Shown: in pieces, positions 1 through 8,409 of the stretch
How the letters are laid out: every line of letters starts with the position of its first letter
Numbering within the stretch: the first letter of the stretch is position 1
Source: Variovorax jilinensis
Lineage (GTDB): Bacteria; Pseudomonadota; Gammaproteobacteria; Burkholderiales; Burkholderiaceae_C
DNA length: 64,000 nucleotides
Assembly (NCBI RefSeq): GCF_030316885.1
Contig: NZ_JASZYQ010000001.1
Span: 1,364,001 to 1,428,000 of the forward strand
Reading direction: 5' to 3'
Notes under the pieces: model-generated
Databases searched by the model: none
The model's input: the letters and a program-made list of their open reading frames with translations, nothing else
Told to the model about the DNA's origin: nothing
Translations under genes and position numbers: made by a program

Positions 1-110
1 CCGGCGCGCCGCAACCGCTGTCGCCGGCGGAATTCGGTCGCTTCACGAGTGCCGAGATCGATCGCTATGCGCGCGTGATCCGCAAGGCGCGCATCACGGC
101 GGACAGCTGA
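1..110 (+). CDS. Bug-family (TctC-like) periplasmic solute receptor, C-terminal end only
   Basis: This is the last 35 or so codons of a gene that begins before the window, read in the frame starting at base 3 and ending at the TGA of 108-110. The visible tail (LSPAEFGRFTSAEIDRYARV, then a basic stretch) matches the usual end of Bug/TctC receptors, where a final helix contains 'xxE-hxRY-hxVh'. Such proteins bind carboxylates or aromatic acids in the periplasm. The ABC importer downstream starts 27 bases later behind its own ribosome binding site, so the two may be co-transcribed. Family assignment rests on a short tail only. Confidence 0.6.
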   Translation, partial: GAPQPLSPAEFGRFTSAEIDRYARVIRKARITADS

Positions 111-137
111 CATCCACACATCCAGGAGACAACTCCC

Positions 138-1088
138 ATGACCACTTTCATCCGTCGCCGCCTGCTGGGCCTTTCGTGCCTGCTGTCTCTCACGCTGGCC
201 GCTGGCCTTGCGCAGGCGCAGCCCAAGCCGATGCCGATCACGGTGAGCTACACCGCGACGCCGGAATTCGGCGCCATCTTCATCGCCAAGGAAGAGGGAT
301 TCTTCGCGCGCCGCGGACTCGACGTCACGCTCCAGCTCATCCCGGTCAGCCCCAATGTTCCCGCGGCCGTGATGTCGAAGTCGGTGCAGATCGGCGGCAC
401 GACGCCGCCCGTGCTGCTGCAGGCGATCGACAGCGGACTCGATCTGGTGGCGGTGGCCGGCGGTGGCGTCTACGAGAAGAGTTCGCGCGGCGTCGGGCTG
501 GTCGCGCGCAACGGCGTGACGGTCAACGCTCCGGCCGACCTGGTCGGCAAGAAGGTCGGCGTGCCGGGCTTCAATGCGACCATCCACCTCCTGGTGCGCA
601 AGTGGCTGATGGACCACGGCGTCGATCCGAAGAAGGTCACTTTCGTCGAGGTCGCGATTCCGCAGATGCCCGATGTGCTGAAGGGCGGCAGCGTCGACGT
701 GGTCGCCACGGCCGAGCCCTTCGTCGGGCGCATCGTGCAGGGGCAGATCGGCACGGCCGTGCCGGCGTTCTCCAATGACCTGGCCAATGGCTTCTCGTCG
801 GTGCTCTATGTCTCCACGCGGCAGTGGGCGGTGGCGAATCCGGAGATCGTCAAGGCCTTCCGCGACGCGCTGCAGGAGGCGGTGAGCTTCGGCAATGCCA
901 ACAAGGACAAGGGCTATGAAGACATCGGCAAGTACTTCAAGGTGCCGCCGCCGGTGCTGCGCGCCACGCCTTGGCCGAACTGGGTCGCGACGTTGAAGGA
1001 CGACCACCTGCGCTTCTGGGTCGACACCATGCGCAGCCAGGACATGCTGAAGAAGCAGCCCATGCTGGGCTCGGCCATCCTGCCATGA
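138..1088 (+). CDS. ABC transporter substrate-binding protein, NitT/TauT (NMT1/SsuA-like) family
   Basis: A 316-residue periplasmic binding protein. The N terminus has a basic start (residues 5-8), a hydrophobic core and a likely signal peptidase site after AQA near residue 28. The mature part opens with [21 protein letters not shown], the typical NMT1/SsuA opening in which the first domain contacts the ligand. An AGGAGA ribosome binding site lies 8 bases before the ATG. The gene overlaps the ATPase gene by an ATGA. This family binds sulfonates, nitrate, thiamine precursors or aromatic acids. The neighbouring cyclase and amidohydrolase suggest an organic acid or N-heterocycle derivative, but the ligand cannot be read from sequence. 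Confidence 0.9.
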   Translation: MTTFIRRRLLGLSCLLSLTLAAGLAQAQPKPMPITVSYTATPEFGAIFIAKEEGFFARRGLDVTLQLIPVSPNVPAAVMSKSVQIGGTTPPVLLQAIDSGLDLVAVAGGGVYEKSSRGVGLVARNGVTVNAPADLVGKKVGVPGFNATIHLLVRKWLMDHGVDPKKVTFVEVAIPQMPDVLKGGSVDVVATAEPFVGRIVQGQIGTAVPAFSNDLANGFSSVLYVSTRQWAVANPEIVKAFRDALQEAVSFGNANKDKGYEDIGKYFKVPPPVLRATPWPNWVATLKDDHLRFWVDTMRSQDMLKKQPMLGSAILP

Positions 1089-1900
1089 CGGCGGGAACTG
1101 CACACCTTCGTGCGGTGCCTGTGGTCGAGGGCGCCGCAGCGTTGATCGCCTTCGACGAGGTGGGCCTCGACTTCGGCCCGCGCCGCGTGCTGCACCGCCT
1201 GAGCTTCGCGCTGCGTCCCGGCGAGATCGTGAGCGTGGTCGGTCCCTCGGGCTGCGGCAAGACCACGCTGCTGCGTCTGGTGACGGGGCTGCTGCGGCCG
1301 ACGCGTGGCGCGGTGTTGCGCGAGGGTCGTCCGATCGACGGCCCGGCAGGCGATGTCGCGATCGTCTTCCAGGATTACGCCAACGCGCTGCTGCCCTGGC
1401 GCACCGTGGCCGGCAATGTCAGCCTCGCGCTCGAGGCGGCAGGCATGCCCGCAGCGGAGCGCGCGCCGCGCATCGCGGCCCTGCTGGCCAAGGTGGGCCT
1501 CGCGGTGCATGCGGACAAGTTCCCGCGCCAGCTGTCCGGCGGCATGCAGCAGCGGCTGCAGATCGCGCGCTGCCTGGCGCAGGAGCCCGCCATTCTGCTG
1601 ATGGACGAGCCCTTTGGTGCCCTGGACGCGATGACGCGGCAGGATCTGCAGGACGAGATGTTGCGCCTGGTGCGCGAGAGCGGCACCACCGTGCTCTTCA
1701 TCACGCACGACCTCGACGAGGCCATCTACCTGAGCGACACCGTGATTGCGCTGCGCGCCAATCCGGGCGAGCAATCGAGCCTGGCGCGGACCTTCCCGGT
1801 GCACCTGCCGCGCCCGCGCCAGCAGCTCGCCACGCGCGAGGCGCCCGAGTTCCTGCGGCTGCGGCGACAGGCCTACGACTACCTGCTGGAGACCCACTGA
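1085..1900 (+). CDS. ABC transporter ATP-binding protein, NitT/TauT type
   Basis: A 271-residue cytoplasmic ATPase that powers the importer encoded on either side. Walker A is GPSGCGKT (residues 53-60), the Q-loop glutamine is in VFQDY (about 96), the signature is LSGGMQQ (about 150-156), Walker B is ILLMDE (about 170-175) and the H-loop is ITHD. The reading frame is open further upstream, but the ATG at 1085 overlaps the stop of the binding-protein gene (ATGA) and gives the normal family length, so it is the chosen start. It overlaps the next gene by one base. The SsuB/TauB-like C terminus ends in the usual [10 protein letters not shown] helix. Confidence 0.92.
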   Translation: MTAGTAHLRAVPVVEGAAALIAFDEVGLDFGPRRVLHRLSFALRPGEIVSVVGPSGCGKTTLLRLVTGLLRPTRGAVLREGRPIDGPAGDVAIVFQDYANALLPWRTVAGNVSLALEAAGMPAAERAPRIAALLAKVGLAVHADKFPRQLSGGMQQRLQIARCLAQEPAILLMDEPFGALDAMTRQDLQDEMLRLVRESGTTVLFITHDLDEAIYLSDTVIALRANPGEQSSLARTFPVHLPRPRQQLATREAPEFLRLRRQAYDYLLETH

Positions 1901-2688
1901 TGGCCGATTCGTCGGTCGCCGGCCATCCGCTGGCACGCTGGCGCGGCGGTGTCGTGCCGCTGCTGGCGCTGGTCGGCTGCGAACTGGCCTGGCGCGCTCA
2001 TCCCGTGCAGAGCGACGCGGTCGCGCCGCCGAGCGCCGTGCTGCGCGCGCTGCTCGTGGCGCTGGGCGACGGCAGCCTTGCGCTGGCGACCGCGCAGACC
2101 CTGCTGGCGTCGCTCGGCGGGCTGCTGGTGGGTGCGGGCGGTGGCTTGCTGGCCGGCGTGCTGCTGGGGCTGTCACGGCCCGCCGCGGCGAGCGCGGCAC
2201 TGCTCGTGGAGTTGCTGCGGCCGCTTCCTTCGGTGGCACTGATCCCGGTCGCGATGCTGGTCTTCGGCTTCGGCTACCGACTCGAGATCGCGGTGATCGG
2301 CTTCGCGGTGTTCTTTCCGATGCTGCTGCTTGCGCATGCCGCGGTGCGCACCGTGCCGGCCCGGCTCACGGAAGTCAGTGCGGTGCTGGGGCTGTCGCTT
2401 GCCGCTCATGTGCGCAAGATCGTGCTGCCGGCGGCGTTGCCGCGCCTCTTCGTCGCGCTGCGCCTGTGCGTGGGCATTGCGCTCGTGGTCGCCGTGACCA
2501 CCGAGATCGCCAGCAATCCGCAGGGCCTGGGTTATGCGCTGCTGTCGGCGCAGCAAAGCCTGGCGCCCGACACGATGCTCGCGGTGCTGCTGTGGGTGGG
2601 CTGCATCGGCTGGGGCCTCAATGCGGCCTTGGAAGCCTTCGAACGGCGCTTCTTCGGCGCGATGCAGGTCGGTGGAGGCGCGCGATGA
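1900..2688 (+). CDS. ABC transporter permease, NitT/TauT type (first of two)
   Basis: A 262-residue inner-membrane protein of the SsuC/TauC class with about six hydrophobic segments. The BPD-transport signature lies near residues 160-190, where the loop EVSAVLGLSLAAHVRKIVLP carries the EAA-like coupling helix that contacts the ATPase. The ATG at 1900 shares its A with the ATPase stop codon. A second, different permease follows directly, so the transmembrane part is probably a heterodimer; most SsuC/TauC importers use a homodimer. The substrate is unknown. Confidence 0.9.
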   Translation: MADSSVAGHPLARWRGGVVPLLALVGCELAWRAHPVQSDAVAPPSAVLRALLVALGDGSLALATAQTLLASLGGLLVGAGGGLLAGVLLGLSRPAAASAALLVELLRPLPSVALIPVAMLVFGFGYRLEIAVIGFAVFFPMLLLAHAAVRTVPARLTEVSAVLGLSLAAHVRKIVLPAALPRLFVALRLCVGIALVVAVTTEIASNPQGLGYALLSAQQSLAPDTMLAVLLWVGCIGWGLNAALEAFERRFFGAMQVGGGAR

Positions 2689-3449
2689 GCGGGCGAGTGC
2701 GCATCCAGGACGCGGCCGCGGCGCTGGCCGTCGTGTTCGGCTTCGTCGGGCTGTGGGCGCTGGCGACGCACCAGGAATGGGTTTCGCCCGTGTTCCTGCC
2801 CGGGCCGGTCTCCACCCTGCAGGCGCTGCGCGAAGGCTTCGCGCAAGGCGAGCTCGGAAGGCTGCTGGCCTTGACGGTGGAGCGCATGGCCTACGGTTGG
2901 GCGCTGGCCTCGCTGGTCGGCATCGCGGTCGGGGCCCTGATCGGCACCTCGGCGTTGCTGCGTGCCTGGCTGCAGCCGACGCTGGAATTCATCCGGCCGC
3001 TGCCCGCCTCGGCCGTCATGCCGCTGGCGATCGCATTCATGGGCCTGTCGCCCGGCATGGTGCTCGCGGTGATCGCCTTCGGTGCGGTCTGGCCGGTGCT
3101 GCTGGCCACGGTGCACGGCTTCGCCTCGGTCGAGCCCCGGCTCGTCGAGGTCGGGCAGGTGCTGCGCATGCCACGTGCGGCCTTCATCTGGAAGGTCGGA
3201 CTGCCGAATGCGCTGCCCGACGTGCTGGGCGGGCTTCGGCTGTCGCTCACGGTGGCGCTGATCCTGGCGATCGTGGGCGAGATGCTGGCCTCGCAGGACG
3301 GCCTCGGCACCGCCGTCATGCAGGCCGCGCGCAGCTTCCGTTCCGCCGAACTGTTCGCAGGCGTCGTGCTGCTCGCGCTGATCGGCGTCGGCAGCAACGC
3401 CATCCTTTCGCTCATCGAGCGCCGGCTGCTGCGCTGGCAGCAGCCTTGA
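2685..3449 (+). CDS. ABC transporter permease, NitT/TauT type (second of two)
   Basis: A 254-residue permease in the same family as the gene before it. Its start ATG overlaps the preceding stop (ATGA). The frame extends far upstream, but that part has no permease character. An EAA-like loop (VEVGQVLRMPRAAFIWKVGLP) sits in the second half and about six hydrophobic helices are visible. Two distinct permeases in one operon imply a heteromeric channel. The protein ends in a short basic tail. A 31-base gap separates it from the cyclase gene, short enough for one transcript. Confidence 0.9.
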   Translation: MSGRVRIQDAAAALAVVFGFVGLWALATHQEWVSPVFLPGPVSTLQALREGFAQGELGRLLALTVERMAYGWALASLVGIAVGALIGTSALLRAWLQPTLEFIRPLPASAVMPLAIAFMGLSPGMVLAVIAFGAVWPVLLATVHGFASVEPRLVEVGQVLRMPRAAFIWKVGLPNALPDVLGGLRLSLTVALILAIVGEMLASQDGLGTAVMQAARSFRSAELFAGVVLLALIGVGSNAILSLIERRLLRWQQP

Positions 3450-3480
3450 AGCCCCGTCAACTCCCGTCGGACACCCCACC

Positions 3481-4287
3481 ATGACCACCACCTTTGTCGA
3501 CCTTTCGATCTTCCTGGAGAACGACGTCCTCTCCGATCCGCCGCCGCTCGCGCCGCACATCGAATACCAGACCCACAAGGACACCGTGAAGGAGTTCACC
3601 CAGCTGCTGCCAGGGACGCACGAGGATGATTTTCCCGAGGGCGAGGCGGCCGCGGCGGAGTGGGTGCGGCTCACCACCCACAGCGGTACGCACCTGGACG
3701 CCCCATGGCACTTTCATTCCACCATGGACGCCAAGCTGGGGGGCTCGCGGCCGTCGATCACCATCGATCAGGTGCCGCTCGACTGGTGCTTCAAGCCCGG
3801 CGTCAAGCTGGACTTCCGGCACCTTCCGGATGGCCATGTGGTGAGCGCTGCCGAAGTCGATGCCGAACTCGCGCGCATCGGCCATGCGCTGGCGCCGCTC
3901 GACATCGTGGTGGTCAACACGCGCGCCGGATCGCGCTACGGCCACAACGACTATGTCAACGCCGGCTGCGGCATGGGCTACGAGGCGACGATGTACCTGC
4001 TGGAGCGCGGCGTGCGCCTTACGGGCACGGACGCCTGGAGCTGGGACGCCCCGTTCAGCTACACCGCGAAGAAGTTCGCCGAGACCGGCGACAAGAGCCT
4101 GCTGTGGGAAGGCCACAAGGCCGGACGCGACATCGGCTATTGCCACCTCGAGAAGCTGCACAACCTGGAGGCCTTGCCGCCTCACGGCTTCTACATCTCG
4201 TGCTTCCCGCACAAGATCCGTGCCGCTTCCGCGGGCTGGACGCGCGCGGTGGCGATCTTCGACGAGCGCCTGCAGGCGGCGCGATGA
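3481..4287 (+). CDS. cyclase family protein (kynurenine formamidase / isatin hydrolase-like metal hydrolase)
   Basis: A 268-residue protein of the KynB-like cyclase family (Pfam Cyclase). The metal-binding motif HSGTHLDAPWHFH lies near residues 65-77 and supplies the His/Asp ligands typical of kynurenine formamidase and isatin hydrolase. Known members hydrolyse amides, lactams or related bonds of aromatic and heteroaromatic compounds. It lies between an importer and an ACMSD-like amidohydrolase and overlaps the latter by ATGA, so the two enzymes probably act in sequence on the imported compound. No kynurenine pathway gene is nearby, so a kynurenine role is not supported. Confidence 0.85.
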   Translation: MTTTFVDLSIFLENDVLSDPPPLAPHIEYQTHKDTVKEFTQLLPGTHEDDFPEGEAAAAEWVRLTTHSGTHLDAPWHFHSTMDAKLGGSRPSITIDQVPLDWCFKPGVKLDFRHLPDGHVVSAAEVDAELARIGHALAPLDIVVVNTRAGSRYGHNDYVNAGCGMGYEATMYLLERGVRLTGTDAWSWDAPFSYTAKKFAETGDKSLLWEGHKAGRDIGYCHLEKLHNLEALPPHGFYISCFPHKIRAASAGWTRAVAIFDERLQAAR

Positions 4288-5366
4288 ACTGGTTGCATTT
4301 CTGCGGACGCGGCGGCTCGCCATGCTGCCCGGCAGACAGCGAGCGGTCCGCGGGCGGGTCCAGGCCCGAGCGGCTGTTCGTCGTGGACGTCCATTGCCAC
4401 GTGATGACGCTCGCCGCGGAGGCACTGGTCGCTTCCCATCCGATGAAGCTCGCGGAGCCGGCTGCGATGCGCGAGGCGATGGGCGATGCCTCGGTCGCAC
4501 ACAACCTGAAGACCATGCTGCCGCATGCCTTCCCCAGACTCACGCAGGTCTCGCAGCGCCTGGACGACATGGATGCGATGGGCGTGGACGTGCAGGTCAT
4601 CAGCCCGTCGCCGAACCAGTACTACTACTGGGCGGAGACGGCGCTCGCGCGCGAAGTCGTCCGCGTCCAGAACGAAGGCATCGCTGCGCTGTGCGCGCAG
4701 CACCCCGGACGGCTGCGCGGCCTCGGCACCGTGGCCTTGCAGCATCCGGAGATGGCCGCGGAACAGTTGGAGTACGCGATCCGCGTGCTCGGCCTCGAAG
4801 GCGTGGAGATTTCCACGTCGGTGGAAGGCAAGGAGCTCGACGACCCGAGCCTCGAGCCCTTCTGGCACGCGGCGGCCCGTCTCGAGGCCGTGGTGTTCGT
4901 CCATCCCTTCGGCACCACGCTCGGTGCCCGGGTGGCGACGCACTATCTCAACAACACGATCGGCCAGCCGCTGGAGACGACCCTTGCGCTGTCACGGCTC
5001 ATCTTCAGCGGGCTGCTCGATCGGCATCCGGGCTTGCGCCTCCTGGCTGCGCACGGGGGCGGCTACCTGCCCACCTATCTCGGGCGCTCGGAACACGCCC
5101 GCAAGGTACGGCCGGAGGCACAGACGATGGCGCGCAAGCCTTCGGAATACCTGCGCGAGATGTACTTCGACACCGTGGTGTACGACAGCGCGGCCCTGCG
5201 CCATCTCATCGAGGTCGTGGGCGTTTCGCAGGTGCTGCTGGGCACCGACTATCCCTTCGACATGGGGCACTACACGCCGCATGAACTGGTGGCACCGGAT
5301 TGGAATGCTTCGGAGCGCGCAGCCGTCCTGGGCGGCAACGCCCGCAGGCTGTTCGATCTGCCCTGA
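4284..5366 (+). CDS. amidohydrolase family protein, ACMSD-like (2-amino-3-carboxymuconate semialdehyde decarboxylase superfamily)
   Basis: A 360-residue TIM-barrel metal hydrolase or decarboxylase. Seen: the HxH metal motif in VDVHCHV (about residues 33-39), a second-sphere VFVHPF, the metal His in LLAAHGGGYLP and the Asp in LLGTDYPFDMG. These are the ligand positions of the ACMSD/gamma-resorcylate decarboxylase group. The start is fixed by the ATGA overlap with the cyclase gene. The first 30 residues form an unusual extension with three cysteines (HFCGRGG then CCPAD) that the catalytic barrel does not need. Inference: a nonoxidative decarboxylation or hydrolysis step after the cyclase. It ends 28 bases from a convergent MarR gene. 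Confidence 0.85.
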   Translation: MNWLHFCGRGGSPCCPADSERSAGGSRPERLFVVDVHCHVMTLAAEALVASHPMKLAEPAAMREAMGDASVAHNLKTMLPHAFPRLTQVSQRLDDMDAMGVDVQVISPSPNQYYYWAETALAREVVRVQNEGIAALCAQHPGRLRGLGTVALQHPEMAAEQLEYAIRVLGLEGVEISTSVEGKELDDPSLEPFWHAAARLEAVVFVHPFGTTLGARVATHYLNNTIGQPLETTLALSRLIFSGLLDRHPGLRLLAAHGGGYLPTYLGRSEHARKVRPEAQTMARKPSEYLREMYFDTVVYDSAALRHLIEVVGVSQVLLGTDYPFDMGHYTPHELVAPDWNASERAAVLGGNARRLFDLP

Positions 5367-5394
5367 AGCCCGCGTGGCCGCGGCGAGCGAAGAC

Positions 5395-5964
5395 TCAGGA
5401 TTCCGAATCCTTGGATCCCCGCCGTCGCAACGCCTGGGGATGGTGCCGGCTCAGATGCGCACGGGTCGCAGTCTCGACCGCCGGCAGGTTCTCATGCAGT
5501 CGGCGCAGAAGGTCCAGAAGCAGCTTGCGCTCGGCCGCCGTCAGCACCGACATGAAGGCGCGTTCGCGCTCCATCGCGATGTCCCGGATCTGGTCGTGCA
5601 CGGCGCGACCGGCCTGGGTCAGCGTCGCGATGCGGGCACGTCCGTCCTCGGGGTCGAGCGCGATGTCGATGAAGCCGCGTGCCTGCATGCTCTTGAAGCA
5701 GCGGCTCATCGATGCCTTGTCCATGCCGATCACGCCGCATGCCTTCTGGGCCGAGATCGAGCCTTCGATGGCCAGCAGCACCAGCACGCGCCAGCTCTCG
5801 ATGCCGACGTCGAAGGCGGCGAGGTAGGCCTGCGAGGCGCCGCTCGACAGTTTGTTGGCGATCCAGGTGAGGTACGCGGGCGCGTAGTTGTCGAGATTGA
5901 TCACGTCACCCGCGGCGGCCTTGGAGGCTGCCTTGCGCGCGGGGGGAGTCTTGGTACGAGGCAT
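5395..5964 (-). CDS. MarR-family transcriptional regulator (paralogue 1)
   Basis: A 189-residue regulator with a winged helix-turn-helix (about residues 60-140; GVIGMDKASMSRCFKSMQARG is the recognition region) and the MarR pattern of flanking dimerisation helices. The start MPRTKTPP at 5964 is chosen because upstream residues of the open frame look non-coding; the ribosome binding site is weak. It is a close paralogue of the regulator at 9356-9931: both share the run PAYLTWIANKLS.GAS, the VIGMDK segment and the same C-terminal 'hLRRLH.NLPAVE'. It lies 100 bases downstream of the formaldehyde dehydrogenase gene and could be the last gene of that operon or have its own promoter. Confidence 0.88.
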   Translation of the reverse strand: MPRTKTPPARKAASKAAAGDVINLDNYAPAYLTWIANKLSSGASQAYLAAFDVGIESWRVLVLLAIEGSISAQKACGVIGMDKASMSRCFKSMQARGFIDIALDPEDGRARIATLTQAGRAVHDQIRDIAMERERAFMSVLTAAERKLLLDLLRRLHENLPAVETATRAHLSRHHPQALRRRGSKDSES

Positions 5965-6064
5965 CGGGAAGGAACTCGGAGTTGCTGACGCCACTGTAGC
6001 TCCCCCGGGAGGGCCCGATGCGCAGGCCCGCGCATGACATGCGCGAGTGTTGGCGGTGTTGCGC

Positions 6065-7261
6065 CTATCTCCTGAGCTGCCCGTGAGGGTCGATGACGAA
6101 CTTGGTGGGCGCGCCGGCGTCGAACTGGGCATAACCCGCCGGCGCCTCGTCCAGCGAGATGAGCTTGACGCCCACCACATTGGCGATGTCGATGCGGTTC
6201 CACAGGATGGCCTGCATCAACGCCCGGTTGTATTGCATCACCGGCGTCTGACCGGTCATGAAGCTGTGGGACTTGGCCCAGCCCAGGCCAAGCCGAATGC
6301 TGAGAGAACCCGTCTTGGCCGCCTTGTCCACACCGCCTGGATCGTCCGTCACGTACAGCCCGGGGATGCCGATCTTGCCAGCGGCGCGCGTGACCTCCAT
6401 GAGCGAATTCAGCACGGTTGCGGGGGCTTCGTGCTGCGCACCCTCGTGGCCATGACCGCGTGCCTCGAAGCCCACCGCGTCCACCGCACTGTCGACTTCC
6501 GGGACACCCAGGATGGCGGCGATCTGCTCGCCCAGGGGTGTGTCGGTGGACAGGTCGGCGGTCTCGAAGCCGACCGCCCTGGCGTGTTCGAGGCGGGCCG
6601 GGTTGACGTCGCCCACGATGACGACAGCGGCGCCCAGCAGACGCGCCGATGCCGCGGCAGCCAGACCCACCGGGCCCGCGCCGGCCACGTACACCGTGCT
6701 GCCCGGGCCCACGCCCGCGGTGACGGCGCCGTGGTAGCCCGTGGGCAGGATGTCCGACAGGCAGGTGAGATCGCGGATCTTCTCGATCGCCTGCTCGCGG
6801 TCGGGAAACTTCAGGAGGTTGAAGTCGGCATAGGGCACCATCACGTACTCGGCCTGTCCGCCGACCCAGCCACCCATGTCGACGTAGCCATAGGCGCCGC
6901 CGGGACGCGACTCGTTGACCGTCAGGCACACGCCGGTCTGGCGTTCCTTGCACAGGCGGCAGCGCCCACAGGCGACATTGAAGGGCACCGAGACGATGTC
7001 TCCGACGGCGAGCGTCTCGACGTCCTTGCCCGCTTCGATCACCTCGCCGGTGATCTCATGGCCCAGCACCAGGCCGGCCGGCGCCGTGGTGCGTCCTCGC
7101 ACCATGTGCTGGTCGGAGCCGCAGATGTTGGTCGTCAGCACCTTGAGGATGACGCCATGGTTGGCGGTGCGACCCTGCGGGTTGAGCAGCTTGGGGTAGT
7201 CGATGGCGCGGACCTCGACCTTGCCCTGGGATACGTATACGACGCCTCTGTTGTCGGCCAT
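6065..7261 (-). CDS. fdhA: glutathione-independent formaldehyde dehydrogenase (zinc-dependent alcohol dehydrogenase family)
   Basis: A 398-residue medium-chain dehydrogenase, the same length as the Pseudomonas putida NAD-dependent formaldehyde dehydrogenase. Catalytic zinc ligands are Cys47 (ICGSDQH) and His68 (GHE). The structural zinc loop is CGRCRLCKERQTGVC (Cys98, 101, 104, 112), and a Rossmann GAGPVG follows at about 190. It oxidises formaldehyde to formate without glutathione. The start at 7261 has an AGGAGACA site just upstream; the longer frame to 7288 lacks support. It is the gene after a Rieske O-demethylase pair, which releases formaldehyde from methoxy groups, so a detoxifying or C1-recovering role fits well. 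Confidence 0.9.
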   Translation of the reverse strand: MADNRGVVYVSQGKVEVRAIDYPKLLNPQGRTANHGVILKVLTTNICGSDQHMVRGRTTAPAGLVLGHEITGEVIEAGKDVETLAVGDIVSVPFNVACGRCRLCKERQTGVCLTVNESRPGGAYGYVDMGGWVGGQAEYVMVPYADFNLLKFPDREQAIEKIRDLTCLSDILPTGYHGAVTAGVGPGSTVYVAGAGPVGLAAAASARLLGAAVVIVGDVNPARLEHARAVGFETADLSTDTPLGEQIAAILGVPEVDSAVDAVGFEARGHGHEGAQHEAPATVLNSLMEVTRAAGKIGIPGLYVTDDPGGVDKAAKTGSLSIRLGLGWAKSHSFMTGQTPVMQYNRALMQAILWNRIDIANVVGVKLISLDEAPAGYAQFDAGAPTKFVIDPHGQLRR

Positions 7262-7284
7262 GGTGTGTCTCCTGCTTGTCGGTT

Positions 7285-8382
7285 TCACGGAAGGGTCGGC
7301 TCTGCCGCTGCCTGCTGCTTGAGCAGTTCGGCCACGATGCGCCGGGCGCGGTTCGCGCCGGCATCGACGTGAATGTCGATCCAGTTCGCCTTGTCCCCGA
7401 ACTCCAGCATGTTGCGGTACTGCGCCTCGATGATCGTGCGGTCCTCGTCGAAGGTGAAGGCGGTCTGCTGCACGACGGCGTCGATGTTCTCGGGCATGTC
7501 GGGATGCTTGGTGCTCGACATGCTCCAGAAGTAGTGGCAGGTCTCGTCGGTCTCGGGCGTGATGCCGTGAAAGCCGCGCATGTGGAATCCGCCGCGGTTC
7601 GGGTCATCGATCGCGTCCGTGCCAGGCTCCACGGCCCCGGTCCAGATTCGCAGATGCGTCACGTCGAATTCGATCTCCTGCCAGCGCTCGCACTTGTCGC
7701 CGAACGGCCAGGCTGCGCGATAGGTCGGCGGCGGCGACGAATCGGGCATCAGCCGCACGACCTTGACCCAGTCGCCTTCGGAGGTGACCTTCATCGGCGC
7801 GTTCATGTGCAGCTTGGCATCGCCGCCGATGGTGTGCAGGTGCACGTAGCCCAGGTGGCTCAGATCGAGCAGGTTGTCGTGGATCAGTTGCCAGGGCGAC
7901 TGGTAGTGGTAGTTGCCGCTGCCGAACTTGTAGCGCGGGTCGTCGTGGAACGGGTAGTCGGGCGGCGAGCGGGTCGGCTCGGCCGCGTCGTCCCGGGCCA
8001 TCCAGATCCAGATGATCTGGTTCTTCTCGACGACGCGATAGGACTTCACCCTGGCCTTGGACGGGATCCGTTCCTGCCCTGGAATCTCGATGCATTGCCC
8101 GTTCGGTGCGTAGAGCAGGCCGTGGTAGCCGCATCGCACGCCCGTGCCTTCGACCGTTCCGCATGACAGTGGCAGGGAGCGGTGGCAGCAGCGGTCCTCC
8201 AGCGCCGCCACCTGGCCTTCGCCGGTGCGGAACAGCACCACCTTCTGGTTCAGGAAGGTCCGTGCGATGGGCTTGTCGGTGAGCTCGGAAGAAAAGCCCG
8301 CCACATACCACTGATCGAGCGGGAAGCGGCGGGTGTCAGCCTTCTGCGTGACGTTCTGGATGGGGATGGATGTCGTGGTCAT
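7285..8382 (-). CDS. Rieske non-heme iron oxygenase, vanillate O-demethylase oxygenase-like (VanA type)
   Basis: A 365-residue terminal oxygenase. The Rieske 2Fe-2S ligands are Cys65/His67 and Cys84/His87 (CCHRS and RCGYHG). The mononuclear iron region is DNLLDLSHLGYVH, with Asn170, Asp173, His176 and His181. The length and domain order match VanA and related aromatic-ether demethylases. It is encoded directly after its reductase (27-base gap) and before formaldehyde dehydrogenase. The expected reaction is oxidative removal of a methyl group from a methoxyaromatic acid, with formaldehyde as by-product. Vanillate itself is only one candidate; similar oxygenases act on veratrate, dicamba, syringate or N-methyl compounds. 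Confidence 0.9.
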   Translation of the reverse strand: MTTTSIPIQNVTQKADTRRFPLDQWYVAGFSSELTDKPIARTFLNQKVVLFRTGEGQVAALEDRCCHRSLPLSCGTVEGTGVRCGYHGLLYAPNGQCIEIPGQERIPSKARVKSYRVVEKNQIIWIWMARDDAAEPTRSPPDYPFHDDPRYKFGSGNYHYQSPWQLIHDNLLDLSHLGYVHLHTIGGDAKLHMNAPMKVTSEGDWVKVVRLMPDSSPPPTYRAAWPFGDKCERWQEIEFDVTHLRIWTGAVEPGTDAIDDPNRGGFHMRGFHGITPETDETCHYFWSMSSTKHPDMPENIDAVVQQTAFTFDEDRTIIEAQYRNMLEFGDKANWIDIHVDAGANRARRIVAELLKQQAAAEPTLP

Positions 8383-8409
8383 GGGGAATCTCCTTGTAGG
8401 AAGGTCGGA

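Noticed and set aside
914..2239. Long antisense ORF of 441 codons opposite the ABC transporter genes
   Set aside because: High GC gives long open frames on the wrong strand; the peptide is Arg/Ala/His-rich without a fold and mirrors a well-supported sense operon.
5965..6064. Possible promoter or operator between formaldehyde dehydrogenase and the first MarR gene
   Set aside because: Only a short CTCCC/GGGAG stem is seen; no palindrome like the livJ one and no convincing -10/-35 pair.
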